Source: Homarus americanus (lineage: Eukaryota; Arthropoda; Malacostraca; Decapoda; Nephropidae). From it: DNA of 64,000 nucleotides. Below are positions 11,813-23,204 of the stretch, piece by piece (position 1 is the first letter of the stretch; each line of letters opens with the position of its first letter). The stretch is from contig NW_024738608.1 of assembly GCF_018991925.1 (NCBI RefSeq), positions 1,076,026 through 1,140,025 on the forward strand, read 5' to 3'. The notes beneath the pieces were generated by a model. That model had not been told where the DNA came from. It searched no databases and saw only the letters and a program-made list of their open reading frames with translations. Position numbers and translations under genes: made by a program.

Positions 11813-12140
11813 CGCGGTGGTGGTGTTGATGGTGTTGGTGGTATTGTTAGTGTAGGTGGAGGTACTGGTAATGTAGGTGGAGTTGGTGGTGGTGGTGTTG
11901 GTGGTGGTGGTGTTGAAGGTGGTGTTGGTGGTGGTGTTGATGGTGGTGGTGGTGTTGATGGTGGAGGTGGTATTGTTAGTGTAGGTGGTGGTACTGGTAA
12001 TGTAGGTGGAGTTGGTGGTGGTGGTGTTGGTGGTGGTGGTGTTGAAGGTGGTGTTGGTGGTGGTGTTGATGGTGGTGGTGGTGTTGATGGTGGTGGTGGT
12101 GTTGGAGGTCGTGTTGTTGTTGGTGGTGGTGGTGTTGGAG
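11813..12140. repeat. GGT-rich repeat with a 129 bp higher-order duplication
   Basis: The sequence is (GGTGGTGGTGTT)n-like. A distinctive word, TATTGTTAGTGTAGGTGG, occurs at 11842 and 11971, so the array contains two copies of a 129 bp block. Because 129 is a multiple of three, a 114-codon Gly/Val ORF stays open, and codons 14-56 are nearly repeated by 57-99. This is more likely a simple repeat than a glycine-rich gene, since no signal peptide or splice context is seen. Confidence 0.85.
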
Positions 12141-12141
12141 T

Positions 12142-12222
12142 TTAGGTTAGGTTAGATTAGTTACTTTAGGTTAGGTAAGGTTAGTGTAAGTTATGTTAGC
12201 TTAGCTTAGGTTAAGATAAATA
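12142..12222. repeat. degenerate TTAGG-type repeat
   Basis: TTTAGGTTAGGTTAG is followed by GGTTAGGTAAGGTTAG, then TTAGCTTAGCTTAGGTTAAG. TTAGG is the arthropod telomere unit. Similar short stretches occur at 420-447, 24340-24360, 57030-57055, 61800-61840 (complement), 62795-62810 and 63725-63745. All are too short and imperfect to be telomere. Confidence 0.6.
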
Positions 12223-12362
12223 AGCTAATCGTCATGTGATTCAATTTTAATCTCTTTGTAACAAGTCACTTGGTCATACGATTGATAATTTGCAGACGAA
12301 AGTGTGTATGTTTTGACTGTGCTGTGTCTGTATGTTATGCCCGTGCTTTGTATCTAACGTAT

Positions 12363-12422
12363 TCTATGTATGTATGTATGTATGTATGTATGTATGTATG
12401 TATGCATGTATGTATGTATGTA
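12363..12422. repeat. (TATG)n microsatellite
   Basis: About 14 TATG units with one CATG variant, ending directly against the SINE body. Confidence 0.95.
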
Positions 12423-12427
12423 ATGTT

Positions 12428-12590
12428 CAGCAAGCTTGCCTCGCAAGCGAGTGAACCCAGGTTCGATCCCCGGGCAGGGTGAAACTATGGGTAAGTTTCT
12501 TTACACCATTTGCCTCTGTCTACCCAACAGTAATTGGGGACTTGGATGTTAATCGATTTGCGAATCGTATTCCGGGGTAATGGTTAGCCA
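12428..12590 (+). mobile_element. tRNA-derived SINE (5' end truncated)
   Basis: The tRNA-like part runs GCAAGCTTGCCTCGCAAGCG to AACCCAGGTTCGATCCCCGG, with a perfect pol III B box GGTTCGATCCC at 12460-12470. The A-box end is missing and is replaced by the TATG microsatellite. The downstream body (TCTGTCTACCCAACAGTAAT, then GGATGTTAATCG and ATTCCGGGG) resembles the tRNA-unrelated body of a SINE I associate with decapods. The 3' boundary is uncertain, since GC-rich sequence continues to about 12745. Confidence 0.8.
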
Positions 12591-12780
12591 ATGCAGTTGG
12601 CGAGCTGTCCTAGTCTTCTCGGACTGTATCATGCAGCTCGTTAACTTAGGGTGTGGTTGTTGTGTTGGCGACACTTTCTACACCTTAACAAATTCACGCC
12701 TCGGAGGCCCTTGGGCCGGCCATCCTCGATTTCGAGGGGCTTCCATTATGTATGTATGGTTTATCAGTCTGTATTTTGCA

Positions 12781-12781
<1 letters not shown>

Positions 12782-12861
<80 letters not shown>
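12782..12861. repeat. (TA)n microsatellite
   Basis: About 40 uninterrupted TA units. All five overlapping Tyr/Ile ORFs are artefacts. GT-rich sequence follows to 12980. Confidence 0.99.
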
Positions 12862-12863
<2 letters not shown>

Positions 12864-12989
12864 TGTACATGTGCGTATGTGTGTATGTTGCATGTGTACT
12901 GTATGTTACGTTTGTATGTCGTGTGCATGTTGTGGCTGGAGATAGTATATATCTTGTCAGTGTGTGTGTGTGTGTGTATCTATCTATAA

Positions 12990-13710
12990 GGAGCATTTAG
13001 TGCACACGGGAATGTATTATACAACGTAGCTCTTATGTTGCAATTTGTACGACGTGATGTATGTATACACACACATGTTTATTGTGTATTTAGAGGAATG
13101 CGTATATCATGTCATTATACGCACTGCGGTAACGTTTGTCTCTCGAACTTTGCATATACGCTGGAGACTTACTTAGGGTCAAAATTTTACATACGCGTGG
13201 ATGTTTATGTGGTGTGGTAAATTAGACGTCATACGTTGAGTTTTACGCAGGGGTCGAAATTGACGCGAGTCGAAAATTGTAGATTAATCGAGAAAGTGAT
13301 TACGCACAGTACAAGGATGTTACTCGATACTTAAAGTAGAGATCTGTGTGAGAGGCTTGGTAGGGCAGTGTTGGCCAGCTATCAACACAGACACTTCGTA
13401 TAACACTCAGTTCTAGGGTTGTCTCACGGCTACAACTCACATCACTCACAACAACTATTTCCTCACTGTAAAAGGTCAACACCCCTTTACCTAACTTCTC
13501 TACCAATCAGGGTTCATTCATCCCTTGTCAATGTATCATGTGACCACGTTTTCATCACCCATTGTACCGAGTTGCTACATAGATCATAGCTTGTCTTACT
13601 TGTTGTCAAATACTTGTCTCCGAGATGATCGCATTACATCAAGTTGCAGCTACAGTAGCTACGTCCTAATTATGCAATTGCACCAAGTTTAGAATTGCTA
13701 CACTGATGTT
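12990..13710. other. no gene recognised
   Basis: Unique sequence on both strands, with no repeats or domains visible. Confidence 0.4.
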
Positions 13711-13795
13711 GTATGCATGTTAAGGAATTTTGTTATTATTGTGAAAACAATTATAAACCTCAAAAAGTACATTTATCCAATTCCCGAAAAAGAAA

Positions 13796-13798
<3 letters not shown>

Positions 13799-13855
<57 letters not shown>

Positions 13856-13911
13856 CATCGTTATCGTCATCGTCATCGTCATCGTCGTCGTCATCATCAT
13901 CATCATCATCA

Positions 13912-13943
<32 letters not shown>

Positions 13944-13944
13944 T
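13799..13944. repeat. compound (ATT)n-(ATC/GTC)n-(ATT)n microsatellite
   Basis: ATT triplets, then a central ATC/GTC-variant block (13855-13915), then ATT triplets again. This nested structure suggests mutated triplets expanded within the array. Confidence 0.98.
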
Positions 13945-14715
13945 AGTGATTTTAGTATTAGTAATTAACTACATAATCTTGACATAATGCACAAACAACC
14001 ATTCTCTTCACTGTTGCCTTAACATCTCTTTTACTAACTCAACCATCCCTTACAAAAACTTTCCCATACAACACTTTCCTTCCCTCTGTACTCAACATCT
14101 AATACGCCCCTCCCAGAGTTTTAAACTACCCAGCACTGTGTCAAATGATATTCTGGTAAGGTTCTCATTTGGTGCCACGCTTGATGCTCATTTGACCCTG
14201 GAGCTGCTGATCCTACCTGCCATTACGCAAAGCACCTGTCATTTACCTGTATCCTGAGGCTTTGTTTATTTCTTCTTTTATTTTTTTTTCACTCTTAATT
14301 TCCTCTGGTGTAAATAGTATTCTTTTGTTTTCAGTAGTTTTGAGTTTTTTTTTTATTATTCAGTCTGCTTATTTAGATTTTAGCTTAACCTCTTCGTCTA
14401 CCTTTATCTTTATATCTCTTCCTCTCTTACGTTATCCTCACTAAATCTTATTACTTATTCTAATATAAAACCCCCAAAACAAGTTATTAATACCTTTTTT
14501 CAACCTCATTTAGTAAACTCAGACATATTCAGTCTATAAAAGCGCAAGCTGACCACAGGGCGTATGAGTTAGTGATGCAAGAGTATGGTGTATGATAGAA
14601 GATAATACAGGTAATAGATTCGTCGGGTCCCCTAAAGATTAGACACACCAGTTTGCTTTACCCAACTTAACCTAAAGCCAAGCTAACCTGATCTAACTAG
14701 TAAGACTATTACTTA
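13945..14715. other. AT-rich sequence, no gene recognised
   Basis: T-rich low-complexity stretches (14260-14440) and otherwise unique sequence. Confidence 0.4.
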
Positions 14716-14718
14716 CAT

Positions 14719-14817
14719 ACTACTACTATTACTGCTACTAATATAACTACTACTGTTACTTTTTTTTTTTTAACGTGGCCTCCAGCCTCCCCCAATAGCC
14801 ACACCTTCGCCACCATT
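14719..14817 (-). repeat. 3' tail of retroelement, copy 1 (direct repeat)
   Basis: On the minus strand it runs AAATGGTGGCGAAGGTGTGG, then a GGGAGGCTGGAGGCC block, an A run of about a dozen, and TAG/GTA trinucleotides. It lies at the 3' end of the pseudogene 14875-16142 and is repeated in the same orientation at 16151-16239. Most of the ~90 aligned positions match. The differences are the A-run length and one or two extra triplets. Confidence 0.8.
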
Positions 14818-14874
14818 TAATTACCTTAATATTAAATATCCTAATACATAAGAAGCTATCCTATCTGTGTTAAA

Positions 14875-16142
14875 TTAGTTGAGCCGCAGATTTATGCGGC
14901 ATTCAGTGACAGTAGTAGCCTCATAGTCAATATCTGCAGCAGATGTCGGAGTTGGGGCAGAAGCTCTCGTTCGCCTGAGGCAGAGCAAAGCCGACCGAAG
15001 GAAAGAGAAAGACAGTCGACATCTCATCCAGGCTGTAACATAAATTCTGGGCTGCTGCTTCTGTTCGGAGATCAACTCCGCGAGTCTGGCGTAGAAACAT
15101 CTTGCACTTGGTCCCATCCCACCAGAGGTTGTGAACACTAGAGGAGTGAAGCTGCCTTGATCAACGTTTTGAATTCTCTCCCCATATGCTCTTCTCTTGT
15201 CGTTTTCGTTCCTCCGATGTGCAGCATCGAGAGCTAGGTTACGGTGACATGCGGCCATGGGATCAAAAATCCTGATGTCGAAGAAAGCTCGCTGTCCCAG
15301 CGTCCAGAATCCTCGAGCACTGACGTCCACACGGGCTTGTTAGATGTGTTTGAAGTCCTGTGTTGGAAGATCTCGCCATCCAATGGAAGGAGGGTCGGTT
15401 CTACCATGACGTCCCGGCAGATTTCCTTCCACATATTTGCTGTGAGATCCCTTACCTCGTCATGCCTCATGCATATGAAGCCCCCCTTCTTGCACACCAT
15501 GGCGTGATCGCCATCATAGGAAGAGCCACACACGCATTGGGAGGGCAAACCTTCTACTGGCCGACCGTACCTTAGAGCAATGGCATCTGTAAATTCTTGT
15601 TTATTAAGACTGAAACCATTTGCCCTTATCGGTAACGTAGTTAACCAGTTCGAGGCGCCCACCTTCTGCGCTATAGCTACATTTTTTTTCAAATTTTCTG
15701 GAACCTGCAGCAATAGTTGCTGCAATTTATCATTTTGGCGGTGCTGTCGATCTGTCGTAATGGACCTACTAATCTTATTTACTTCGCTGGTATCCACTTC
15801 CCCTGTTGCATTCTGGGCTATTATGTGGTGCGTGAGGGCTGCCGTGAGCTTAAGTGAATTTTGATGTTCAGTGGCAGCAATCTCCTCTGGATTTGTTAGT
15901 CCCATCCCTCCCAGTCTTGGTGGAAGTGCAAGATGTGCTCTTTCTGCTGGGGTTAAGTCAGGGTGTTTCACTAATTTGGGAATGAACTTGACACTGATAG
16001 CTTCTTCCAGAGGGTGGAGGAGGGGTCCGATATCAGGGATAGTACGCATCAGGTAGTTCCAGCGATGCTTGACTCCATGGGTGAATGCAGCAAAGGCCGC
16101 ATGTGGCTCTGTGTTAGCAATCTCAGACAGAGCTTGGATTTC
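14875..16142 (-). pseudogene. 5'-truncated non-LTR retroelement: RT C-terminus, CCHC knuckle, probable restriction-like endonuclease
   Basis: Reading the minus strand, the frame is open from about 16142 (EIQALSEIANTEPHAAFAAF) through HGVKHRWNYLMRTIPDI and LPPRLGGMGLTNPEEIA, the thumb-like region found after RT palms in a widespread animal retroelement group. A zinc knuckle CVCGSSYDGDHAMVC (C-x-C-x7-H-x3-C) follows, then RHDEVRD. Near 15340 one base is lost. The frame resumes as ARVDVSARGFW, FFDIRIFDPMA, NENDKRRAYGERI, GSFTPLVFTTSGG and LSFSFLRSALLCL, with the stop at 14875. The Asp, FDIRI Asp and ExxKxxxY pattern after a CCHC motif fits a PD-(D/E)XK nuclease as in R2-type elements, but that assignment is inference. 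The RT palm is absent (5' truncation). Confidence 0.78.
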
Positions 16143-16150
16143 ACTAACCC

Positions 16151-16239
16151 ACTACTACTATTACTGCTGCTGCTAATATACTACAACTACTTTTTATGGC
16201 CTCCAACCTTCCCTCACAGCCATACCTTCTCCACCATTT
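16151..16239 (-). repeat. 3' tail of retroelement, copy 2 (upstream of the truncated copy)
   Basis: This is the same sequence and orientation as 14719-14817 (GGTGGAGAAGGTATGGCTGT, then GGTTGGAGGCC, a short A run and TAG/GTA triplets). Its triplet end stops within about 10 bp of the first RT codon of the truncated element. Confidence 0.8.
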
Positions 16240-16285
16240 TATACCCTAACTTTCCAATCTCGGAAGGGTACGATGCAATTGCAAC

Positions 16286-16535
16286 TTACCACTCAGAGAG
16301 CTTGGCTTACTAGCCACTCAGAAAGCTTGGCTTACTGGGTACTAAAGAGAGCTTGGCTTACTGGCCACTCATACAGCTAGGGTTACTGGCCCACTCAGAG
16401 AGCTTGGCTGACTGGCCTCTCAGAGAGTTTGGCTTACTCACCACTCAGAGAGCTTGGCTTATTGGCCACTCAGAGAGCCTGACATATAGACCACTTGAAA
16501 ACTCTGGCACACTGGTCCCTCAGCGAGCATTTTCT
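16286..16535. repeat. ~26 bp minisatellite, ~9 copies
   Basis: The core CAGAGAGCTTGGCTTACTGG plus CCACT repeats with substitutions, and the copies from about 16480 on are the most diverged. The 89-codon ORF over it is repeat-derived. Confidence 0.9.
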
Positions 16536-16825
16536 AATCAACTCGCGGCATATAAAAGAGGCGGCCTTTATTGTTGTTCACTTATCTACAGAGGGACACT
16601 CACACCACCGACGGAGAGATAATGATATAACTCTTATTTCACACCCAGCTGCCTCTTGTTATTTTCATCACCATGGTGTGATATTTACGTTCCGCTATGA
16701 TAACTGAGTCATACCCAGCACTTAATACGAATCTCATGCTGTTTAATGTAACCATTTGTGTTGAAGCAGCTGTGTGGGTCCCGTGCTGCCTGTCTGTATA
16801 TTGTATATCTCTCTCAACTGTCTAT

Positions 16826-17168
16826 GTACAGTGTTTGGTACCTGCACTATGTACATTGTTTTTATACCTGCACTATGTACACTGTGTGTACAGTGTTTGG
16901 TACCTGTACTATGTACATTGTTTTTATACCTGCACTATGTACATTGTTTTTATACCTGTACTATGTACATTGTTTTTATACCTGTACTATGTACATTGTT
17001 TTTGTACCTGTACTATGTACATTGTTTTTATACCTGTACTATGTACATTGTTTTTGTACCTGTACTATGTACATTGTTTTTGTACCTGTACTATGTACAT
17101 TGTTTTTATACCTGTACTATGTACATTGTTTTTATACCTGTACTATGTACATTGTTTTTATACCAACA
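16826..17168. repeat. 26 bp minisatellite, ~13 copies
   Basis: The unit TACTATGTACATTGTTTTTA followed by TACCTG repeats with few changes (A/G in TATACC versus TGTACC). The unit is not a multiple of three, but all three plus frames lack stops, giving three overlapping ORFs up to 321 codons. That openness in every frame argues against coding. Confidence 0.95.
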
Positions 17169-17327
17169 ATGCATAAACATTGTACCTTCAGTTCGGAGTA
17201 AAACAAGATTAGTGTCCCTTGAAGGTCATATACGTATGTATATATTTAGGGGTGTATATGGCCGACTTTTGAATCAGAAAAGGCGTCGTGGTCACCTTTA
17301 TTACATAGAACAACTGCAGTACACCAT

Positions 17328-17615
17328 CACCATTAATACTACCAAGCGTGCTACTACTACTATTAATACTACCACTATTACTACCACTATTACCACCTCT
17401 AGTAGGATCACAAGTATAATTATGACCACACTACCACCGCTACCACGACTACCACAACCATTACTACTTCACTATCACAATTATCACCAATACCAAATGC
17501 CATCACCACTAGCACCATTATCATCATCATCATCATCACCATCACCATCACCATTATCACCATCATTTCTAGTACCCCACTACCACCATCACCATCAACA
17601 CCCACATAAACAAAC
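17328..17615. repeat. ACC/ATC/ACT trinucleotide-rich tract
   Basis: Long runs of ACTACT, ACCACC, ATCATC and CACCAT triplets. The sequence to 17990 is C-rich, with no gene. Confidence 0.8.
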
Positions 17616-18059
17616 CTCCCACTGCTCAGTGCCACCTGCCGACTCACTACACAGACAGCTAATCAATATAATGGACCAATTGTCACCCCTTATTCCCCTC
17701 CCTTTCCCCCCCTTCCCTTCCCTCTGGCGGCGATACTAACCTACCTCCCCCTCCCCAAACCTGCACAGAGCAACAATAACGTGCAGCATCGCCGTTCATC
17801 GCGTTCACCAGGTGGGCAAGGCTTGGCCATCGCCCTTATAATTCACGTTCCGTACACCACCCATCACCTCCTAGCCCCCCCCCTCTCTCCCTGTATACAT
17901 TCTCATCCCTTGTCGTTGTGTCGTAGTTCTCAATATTTTACGCTTGTTGCAGTGTGTTGTGTGTTTACGTGGACGATTTCTACGTGATGTTCTCTGTGAT
18001 TATTCTCTATAAATATAAGTTAAGTGTGATAAAGAGCTTCTGGATGTCATTACTTGCTT

Positions 18060-18335
18060 GCTAGTATGTAAAGCGTGTATTGATTGTGTTTGGTAGTACG
18101 TATAGTATGTACTCATTGTGTTTGGTAGTACGACTAGCATGTACTCATTGTGTTTGGTAGTACGTGTAGCATGTACTCATTGTGTTTGGTAGTACGTGTA
18201 GCATGTACTCATTGTGTTTGGTAGTACGTGTAGCATGTACTCATTGTGTTTGGTAGTACGTGCAACATGTGTAGTGTGTGTATTTGTTGTTTGGTAGTCC
18301 GTGTAGTGTGTACTGCCTGTGTTTAGTATGAGTAA
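18060..18335. repeat. 32 bp minisatellite, ~7 copies
   Basis: The unit TACTCATTGTGTTTGGTAGT followed by ACGTGTAGCATG is near-perfect from about 18110 to 18265. More degenerate copies lie on both sides. Confidence 0.9.
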
Positions 18336-18442
18336 TGTGTACTGTCTGTATGTACAAGGTTGCATGTCTTCGTCAGTATTAATATAAAATTGACATATAT
18401 TGCAATGATTGTGTTTTTACCATAAATCTTGTATATTTGTCG

Positions 18443-18446
<4 letters not shown>

Positions 18447-18530
<84 letters not shown>
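18447..18530. repeat. (GT)n microsatellite
   Basis: About 42 uninterrupted GT units. Confidence 0.98.
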
Positions 18531-18537
<7 letters not shown>

Positions 18538-18689
18538 TTATCACCTGTATTTGGTGTTATACTTTAGGTTACAGTGATGTAGTACACTCTTGTAATTGCT
18601 GTAATGCCAACTTATTCTCTCTCTCTCTCTCTCTTTCCTGTACTCTCATTCGTATCTCTTTCTCTCTTATCTACTTTTCTTCCTATCCA

Positions 18690-18915
18690 TCATCAATATT
18701 CTACATTTTTCTTCCACCCTCCTCCCTATAATTACTCTTCTCCTTTCCTCTATAATTCCTCTTCCACCCTTCTCCCTATAAGTCCTCGTCTTCCTTCCTC
18801 TCCCCCCCTCCCTATAATTCCTCTTCCCTTTCCTCTATAATTCCTCTTCCAACCTCCTCCCTATAAGTCCCCTTCCACCCTCCTTCCTATAATTCCCGTT
18901 CCACATCTCTCCCTA
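18690..18915. repeat. pyrimidine-rich ~22-40 bp degenerate repeat
   Basis: TATAATTCCTCTTCCACCCT and TATAAGTCC words alternate with CTCCC blocks. A (CT)n run precedes it at 18617-18634, and a C10 run lies near 18938. Confidence 0.75.
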
Positions 18916-19416
18916 AACTCAATCAATTACACAACACCCCCCCCCCACCACGTTTTCAATCGGTCTATTCTCTAATTTATTGTTTACAAGAGGCGGCGCT
19001 TTGTCCAAGGGTTGTGTATCATTCTTTTTTCTGTTTGCCGACCCTAACATAAACTACCCTGTTTGTGGTTTGTCTTCTGTTTCCTTGTTTACTTCCCCCT
19101 CGTGTTTTTTCCCAGTGGTGTTTGCTGTTTAATATGTCAATAGTACTAGATTCATGGCACCATATCTCTCTCTCTCTCTCTACCCCCCCTCTCTCATTTT
19201 CCTTTTTTTCGTTTTCCCCTCGTCTATATTTTTTTCTTTTATTACCACTTCCTAGTTTACGTTGTTCTCTGTTACATATATTCGTACATTTGTCAACTCA
19301 AAAATACGTAATTCAATTGTGGTTATATTTTTGTTTTTAAATTTATCCTATGTTGACATGTCGAGAGTTATTCAGCCGTGGTTGGGTATGTTTGTTTGTG
19401 AGCAGTATGAGTAGGA

Positions 19417-19488
19417 TGTTTTGTGAGTCGTAGGGTAATGTTTTGTGAGTCGTAGGGTAATGTTTTGTGAGTCGTAGGGTAATGTTTT
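19417..19488. repeat. 22 bp minisatellite, ~3.3 copies
   Basis: ATGTTTTGTGAGTCGTAGGG plus TA repeats three times exactly. A looser fourth copy follows at about 19515. Confidence 0.9.
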
Positions 19489-19596
19489 CTAAGTGGCGAG
19501 TCGTTGGGATGTTGTTTTTATGAGTCGTGGGGTAATCTTCTCTGAGTCATATGTTATACTGTATGGGATTTTGCTACCCGTATGTCATATTACTTA

Positions 19597-19599
<3 letters not shown>

Positions 19600-19659
<60 letters not shown>
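19600..19659. repeat. (CT)n microsatellite
   Basis: About 30 uninterrupted CT units. The adjacent 148-codon ORF starts inside this run and shows no domain. Confidence 0.98.
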
Positions 19660-19661
<2 letters not shown>

Positions 19662-21660
19662 GCTGCGATCAACAACAATTGTGCTGTCTTAAATCACACC
19701 ACCAACTTCACGAAACCGTCCAACTTCAGCAGTTTGTTGACATTAACACCTTGCTGGATCATCAATCTTTCCGTGGTGGCTTCGACCTGCTCGGATAAAC
19801 CGAAGCTTCAGGTTATTTATGTGTATCGAGGTTTCACACCAGCTTATAGATATAGAGTGGCTTCGTACTCCTTTAAGTATATCAAGGCTTCAGATCCACT
19901 TAAAATACATAGCATGACCCACCAGAGGCACCACGGCTTAGGACCCACTAAAATTACCGCTATTATTGTTTTACCATTAAGATTTACAATGCATTGATAT
20001 AGTTATTGATTGTTAAAGAAAACTCTGAACTCTTGGTTGATGATCTGTATTATGTTGTATGTTGTACCCTTAGCCATCTACGCCTAGAATATCATTTTGT
20101 CAACAACTCTCGTTTATATAAATTTACAGGCATTACCATCATCTTTCCTTCACAATATAAAATATCTTGACATTGATCGTTGCAGTCTTGATTTTGCCTC
20201 GACTTTAGTGGCAACAAAAATCTACATCAACACAAACTCGTATACCCGGCCAGACAGCCTCGCTTTTCTACGATTTACTTCCCTTCTGGAGTCTTTTACT
20301 GTCCATGATGGATAGTCTGCCATTTTAAGGACAACGCACAGCAAGAATAAAAGAGGGAGGATTTCTGTGCTGAGGGATGGCTTTTAGACCTATGTTAATG
20401 TTGCTGCCACCTAGTTGGTCTCTGTTGTTGTAGTTTTCCCGTAAAGATTTTTAACTATTTGTATAAGATTTCTTCATACGAATAACACACATCATATTTC
20501 CCTTTGTTGCTGCTTATAACAGGAAATGTCATATATACAGTAGATATGAAATTTGATAAAGCAGTCATCTTTAGTCTATAAACCTTTACCTTCTGTTTCT
20601 CATGTCGCTCTCGTTATAACACAATAACAATAACAACAGATACAACAAAACAACAGTAATACAAATTTAATTTCAAACAGCTAGCTGCAGGAAATGTAAT
20701 GATCAGATGCAACAAGTGTAACAAAAAATACAGCAAGAAAAAAAATAAAAAAAATACAGAAGAGAGCATAAAAAATACAGCAAGAGCCGTCCAAACAGTT
20801 AAGACAGCAAAACCAATAGAGAGCCACTAATACCAGGCCACACACACACTGCCTAGAATCCTAGATGAACTGTGACCTTCATGAAATGGTGAAATGATAC
20901 AAAGGTCAAAGTCAAAACAATATACATCTTATACACCTAAATACTCCTTCTATCCACTGTATATATATATATATAAACTTTATTGCGAGTCCATGGGTTG
21001 TTACAGAGCAGCTTCTACCATGCAGCAGCCATCAGCGTGAGACAGACGAATAAAGGATGAACAGATGCCTGGACTACCCAAACACATGATGTCCTGTGGA
21101 GCACGAAACAGAACACAAGAGACAACACCAACAAACGCAGTGCTGTATTATCAACCCGTATTTAAATTAAGGTTCACGTAGGAGTGTTCCTTTGTGCTTG
21201 TACTTCTTTCAGTCTAATGAGTAATACTATTTTTGTTTATATAAATATGCATGGATGATCTCTTAATTGAATACGTCTTTGAGTGATATGGAATTACAAA
21301 AAACATCACGCGTATAAAATCAAATGCCACGTTTGATAGCATAACCCTCAATTTTAATAGAAAGAAAGGAATCCAAATCAAACGGAAGCACAACAAAAAA
21401 CAATGACAACCAGTCGGCAACATCACCATGGCGCTACCGTTGACAATGTTTGGTCAACATCACAATGGCCTATACAATAAATTTTCCATCACCATTGGAT
21501 CTTCCCTTTACTCTTGTGTCACGACAAAAATCACCTGCCTGTCACTCCCATTCTCTGAGCTATTTCTCTTATCCTCCTCTCGTTAACTGCTCGTTTGTCC
21601 TCCTTTCTTACAGACGTCAGATGTACGGACGTGTTTTATTGTATCACAATAGTGATAGTG
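19660..21660. other. no gene recognised
   Basis: Unique sequence with A-rich patches (20600-20800). Several 60-90 codon ORFs without domains. Confidence 0.4.
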
Positions 21661-21666
21661 AAGCCC

Positions 21667-21668
<2 letters not shown>

Positions 21669-21698
<30 letters not shown>
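21669..21698. repeat. (GT)n microsatellite
   Basis: About 15 GT units. A complementary (CA)n of about 12 units follows at 21889-21912. Confidence 0.95.
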
Positions 21699-21704
<6 letters not shown>

Positions 21705-22035
21705 CATTGTGCTGTATATTTCGTAATATTATTCTTGTTAATAAAAGTCAAACACAGCAGCAGTAAAAGCTAAGGTCACCGGAGTGTGTGGAAGAGCAAC
21801 ACAAACAGTGATCCTTAAAGCTTATATACATTAATTTCCTGAACACAATTGAAAACAAGATACATAAACCAGACAAAATATTTAGTTACACACACACACA
21901 CACACACACACAGCTGTATTCACTCCCAGTAAACACTGCTCCTTACACTGTCACTATGTTGAAATGAACTGTAGTTTGAGCTTTTCCCCATCTAGTTATT
22001 ATATGTCTTATTTGTGTCACTTATGTTACTTGTAT

Positions 22036-22136
22036 ATTATTTGTAATTCGTAACCCATTCCCCAAATATGTAACTGTATATTTTCAGCCTTCTGGCTGCC
22101 AAGCTCTTTCAATAAACCGTTAATTATTATTATTAT

Positions 22137-22140
<4 letters not shown>
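22036..22140 (+). mobile_element. retroposon 3' end with hairpin and (ATT)n tail, copy 1
   Basis: TGTATATTTTCAGCC, a TTCT loop and GGCTG form a small hairpin. It is followed by AATAAACCGTTA and then ATT triplets, which run straight into (CA)n. The same order (TGTATATTTTCAGCC, hairpin, AATAAACCATTTATT, ATT, CA repeat) occurs at 29371-29430, so both are 3' ends of one retroposon family whose coding part is not in the window. Confidence 0.65.

Positions 22141-22214
<74 letters not shown>
22141..22214. repeat. (CA)n microsatellite attached to a retroposon tail
   Basis: About 37 AC units beginning directly at the end of the ATT run. Confidence 0.98.
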
Positions 22215-22217
<3 letters not shown>

Positions 22218-22424
22218 TTCCCAACTCTAGAATTATTCCCAACTGCATCTCACGTATGCCAGAGCAACACTGGGTGGTCAGTGGGAGGTTCATGGCGGGT
22301 ATATAAGCGTGATATATTTTGGTAATATGCTGGTGTATATTATCTAATATGGCATAAAATAGTACTCATACATTATACTTAACGGCCAAAGTTAGACACA
22401 ACCTCCACCAGGGTGATATATCCC

Positions 22425-22610
22425 CTAGACGTGAGTATACTGACTTAGTATACATATATCCTGCCGCTGGTACGAATATCTTATATACTAAAGACAAAAA
22501 TATCCTGCTAGAGACATCATGTATCATACTGGTGACATAAATATCCTGCTCAAGGAGTGAATATCCTGCCAATTATTCATAGATCCTGACAAAACAAACA
22601 CATGTATCCT
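22425..22610. repeat. decayed repeat built on ATATCCTGCT
   Basis: ATATCCTGCC/ATATCCTGCT recurs at about 22454, 22500, 22543 and 22570 with spacing of 25-45 bp and related flanks (GTGA, ACAT). It is an old minisatellite. Confidence 0.5.
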
Positions 22611-23204
22611 ACACATAAGACAGTCGACCTGCCACACGCACAGGCGTCATTTTATTGGTTCTTTATGATTTTCATATTAATATTACTTTGTACTGACTGT
22701 GTTCTATGTACTTGTTATAGACTCACTCCCGCCAGACTGTACCGTCAAATTATACAACATTTACCTAATACCTGTTTATGTATTTACGTGTGCCAGATCA
22801 TACCATCAATTACACAAATTTACATTTTCACTTATGTACACGAGATTATACCATATGATTATACTAGATGAAGGAGTTGACAGATGATACAGCAACTTAC
22901 ACAGAAACTCATTTGTTATTCCTTGTTTTGAAACCTTCTAAATTGTACTCTGTTATTATCATAAATTTTTACAATATCTATACCTAATTTTTATGTTAAT
23001 TAAATTATATCTCATACATGAACCAATTATAACGCATCACAATCATATAGGTAAGACAAGAACGCCTAAAACAATATAATTTTGATGTACAGTATTGAAC
23101 AAAGATATAAATTTACACAGTGAATTTTACACTAAAGAATTTTATATTTTCACGCGCGATTGTATGGGAAACTGTGTGTGGTGAGGAAACAAGCATGATG
23201 GTGT

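Noticed and set aside
11801..12145. 114-codon glycine-rich ORF resembling a cuticle or antimicrobial glycine-rich protein
   Set aside because: It starts without a signal peptide and is a GGT simple repeat with a 129 bp duplication.
12142..12222. Telomere sequence
   Set aside because: The TTAGG units are few, degenerate and internal, and similar scraps are scattered through the window.
14875..15330. Separate 151-codon gene
   Set aside because: It is the continuation, after a one-base shift, of the retroelement ORF ending at 15234.
16774..17739. 321-codon plus-strand ORF, the longest in the window
   Set aside because: Its first half is the 26 bp minisatellite, open in all three plus frames, and its second half is triplet repeats. 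No domain or conserved start.
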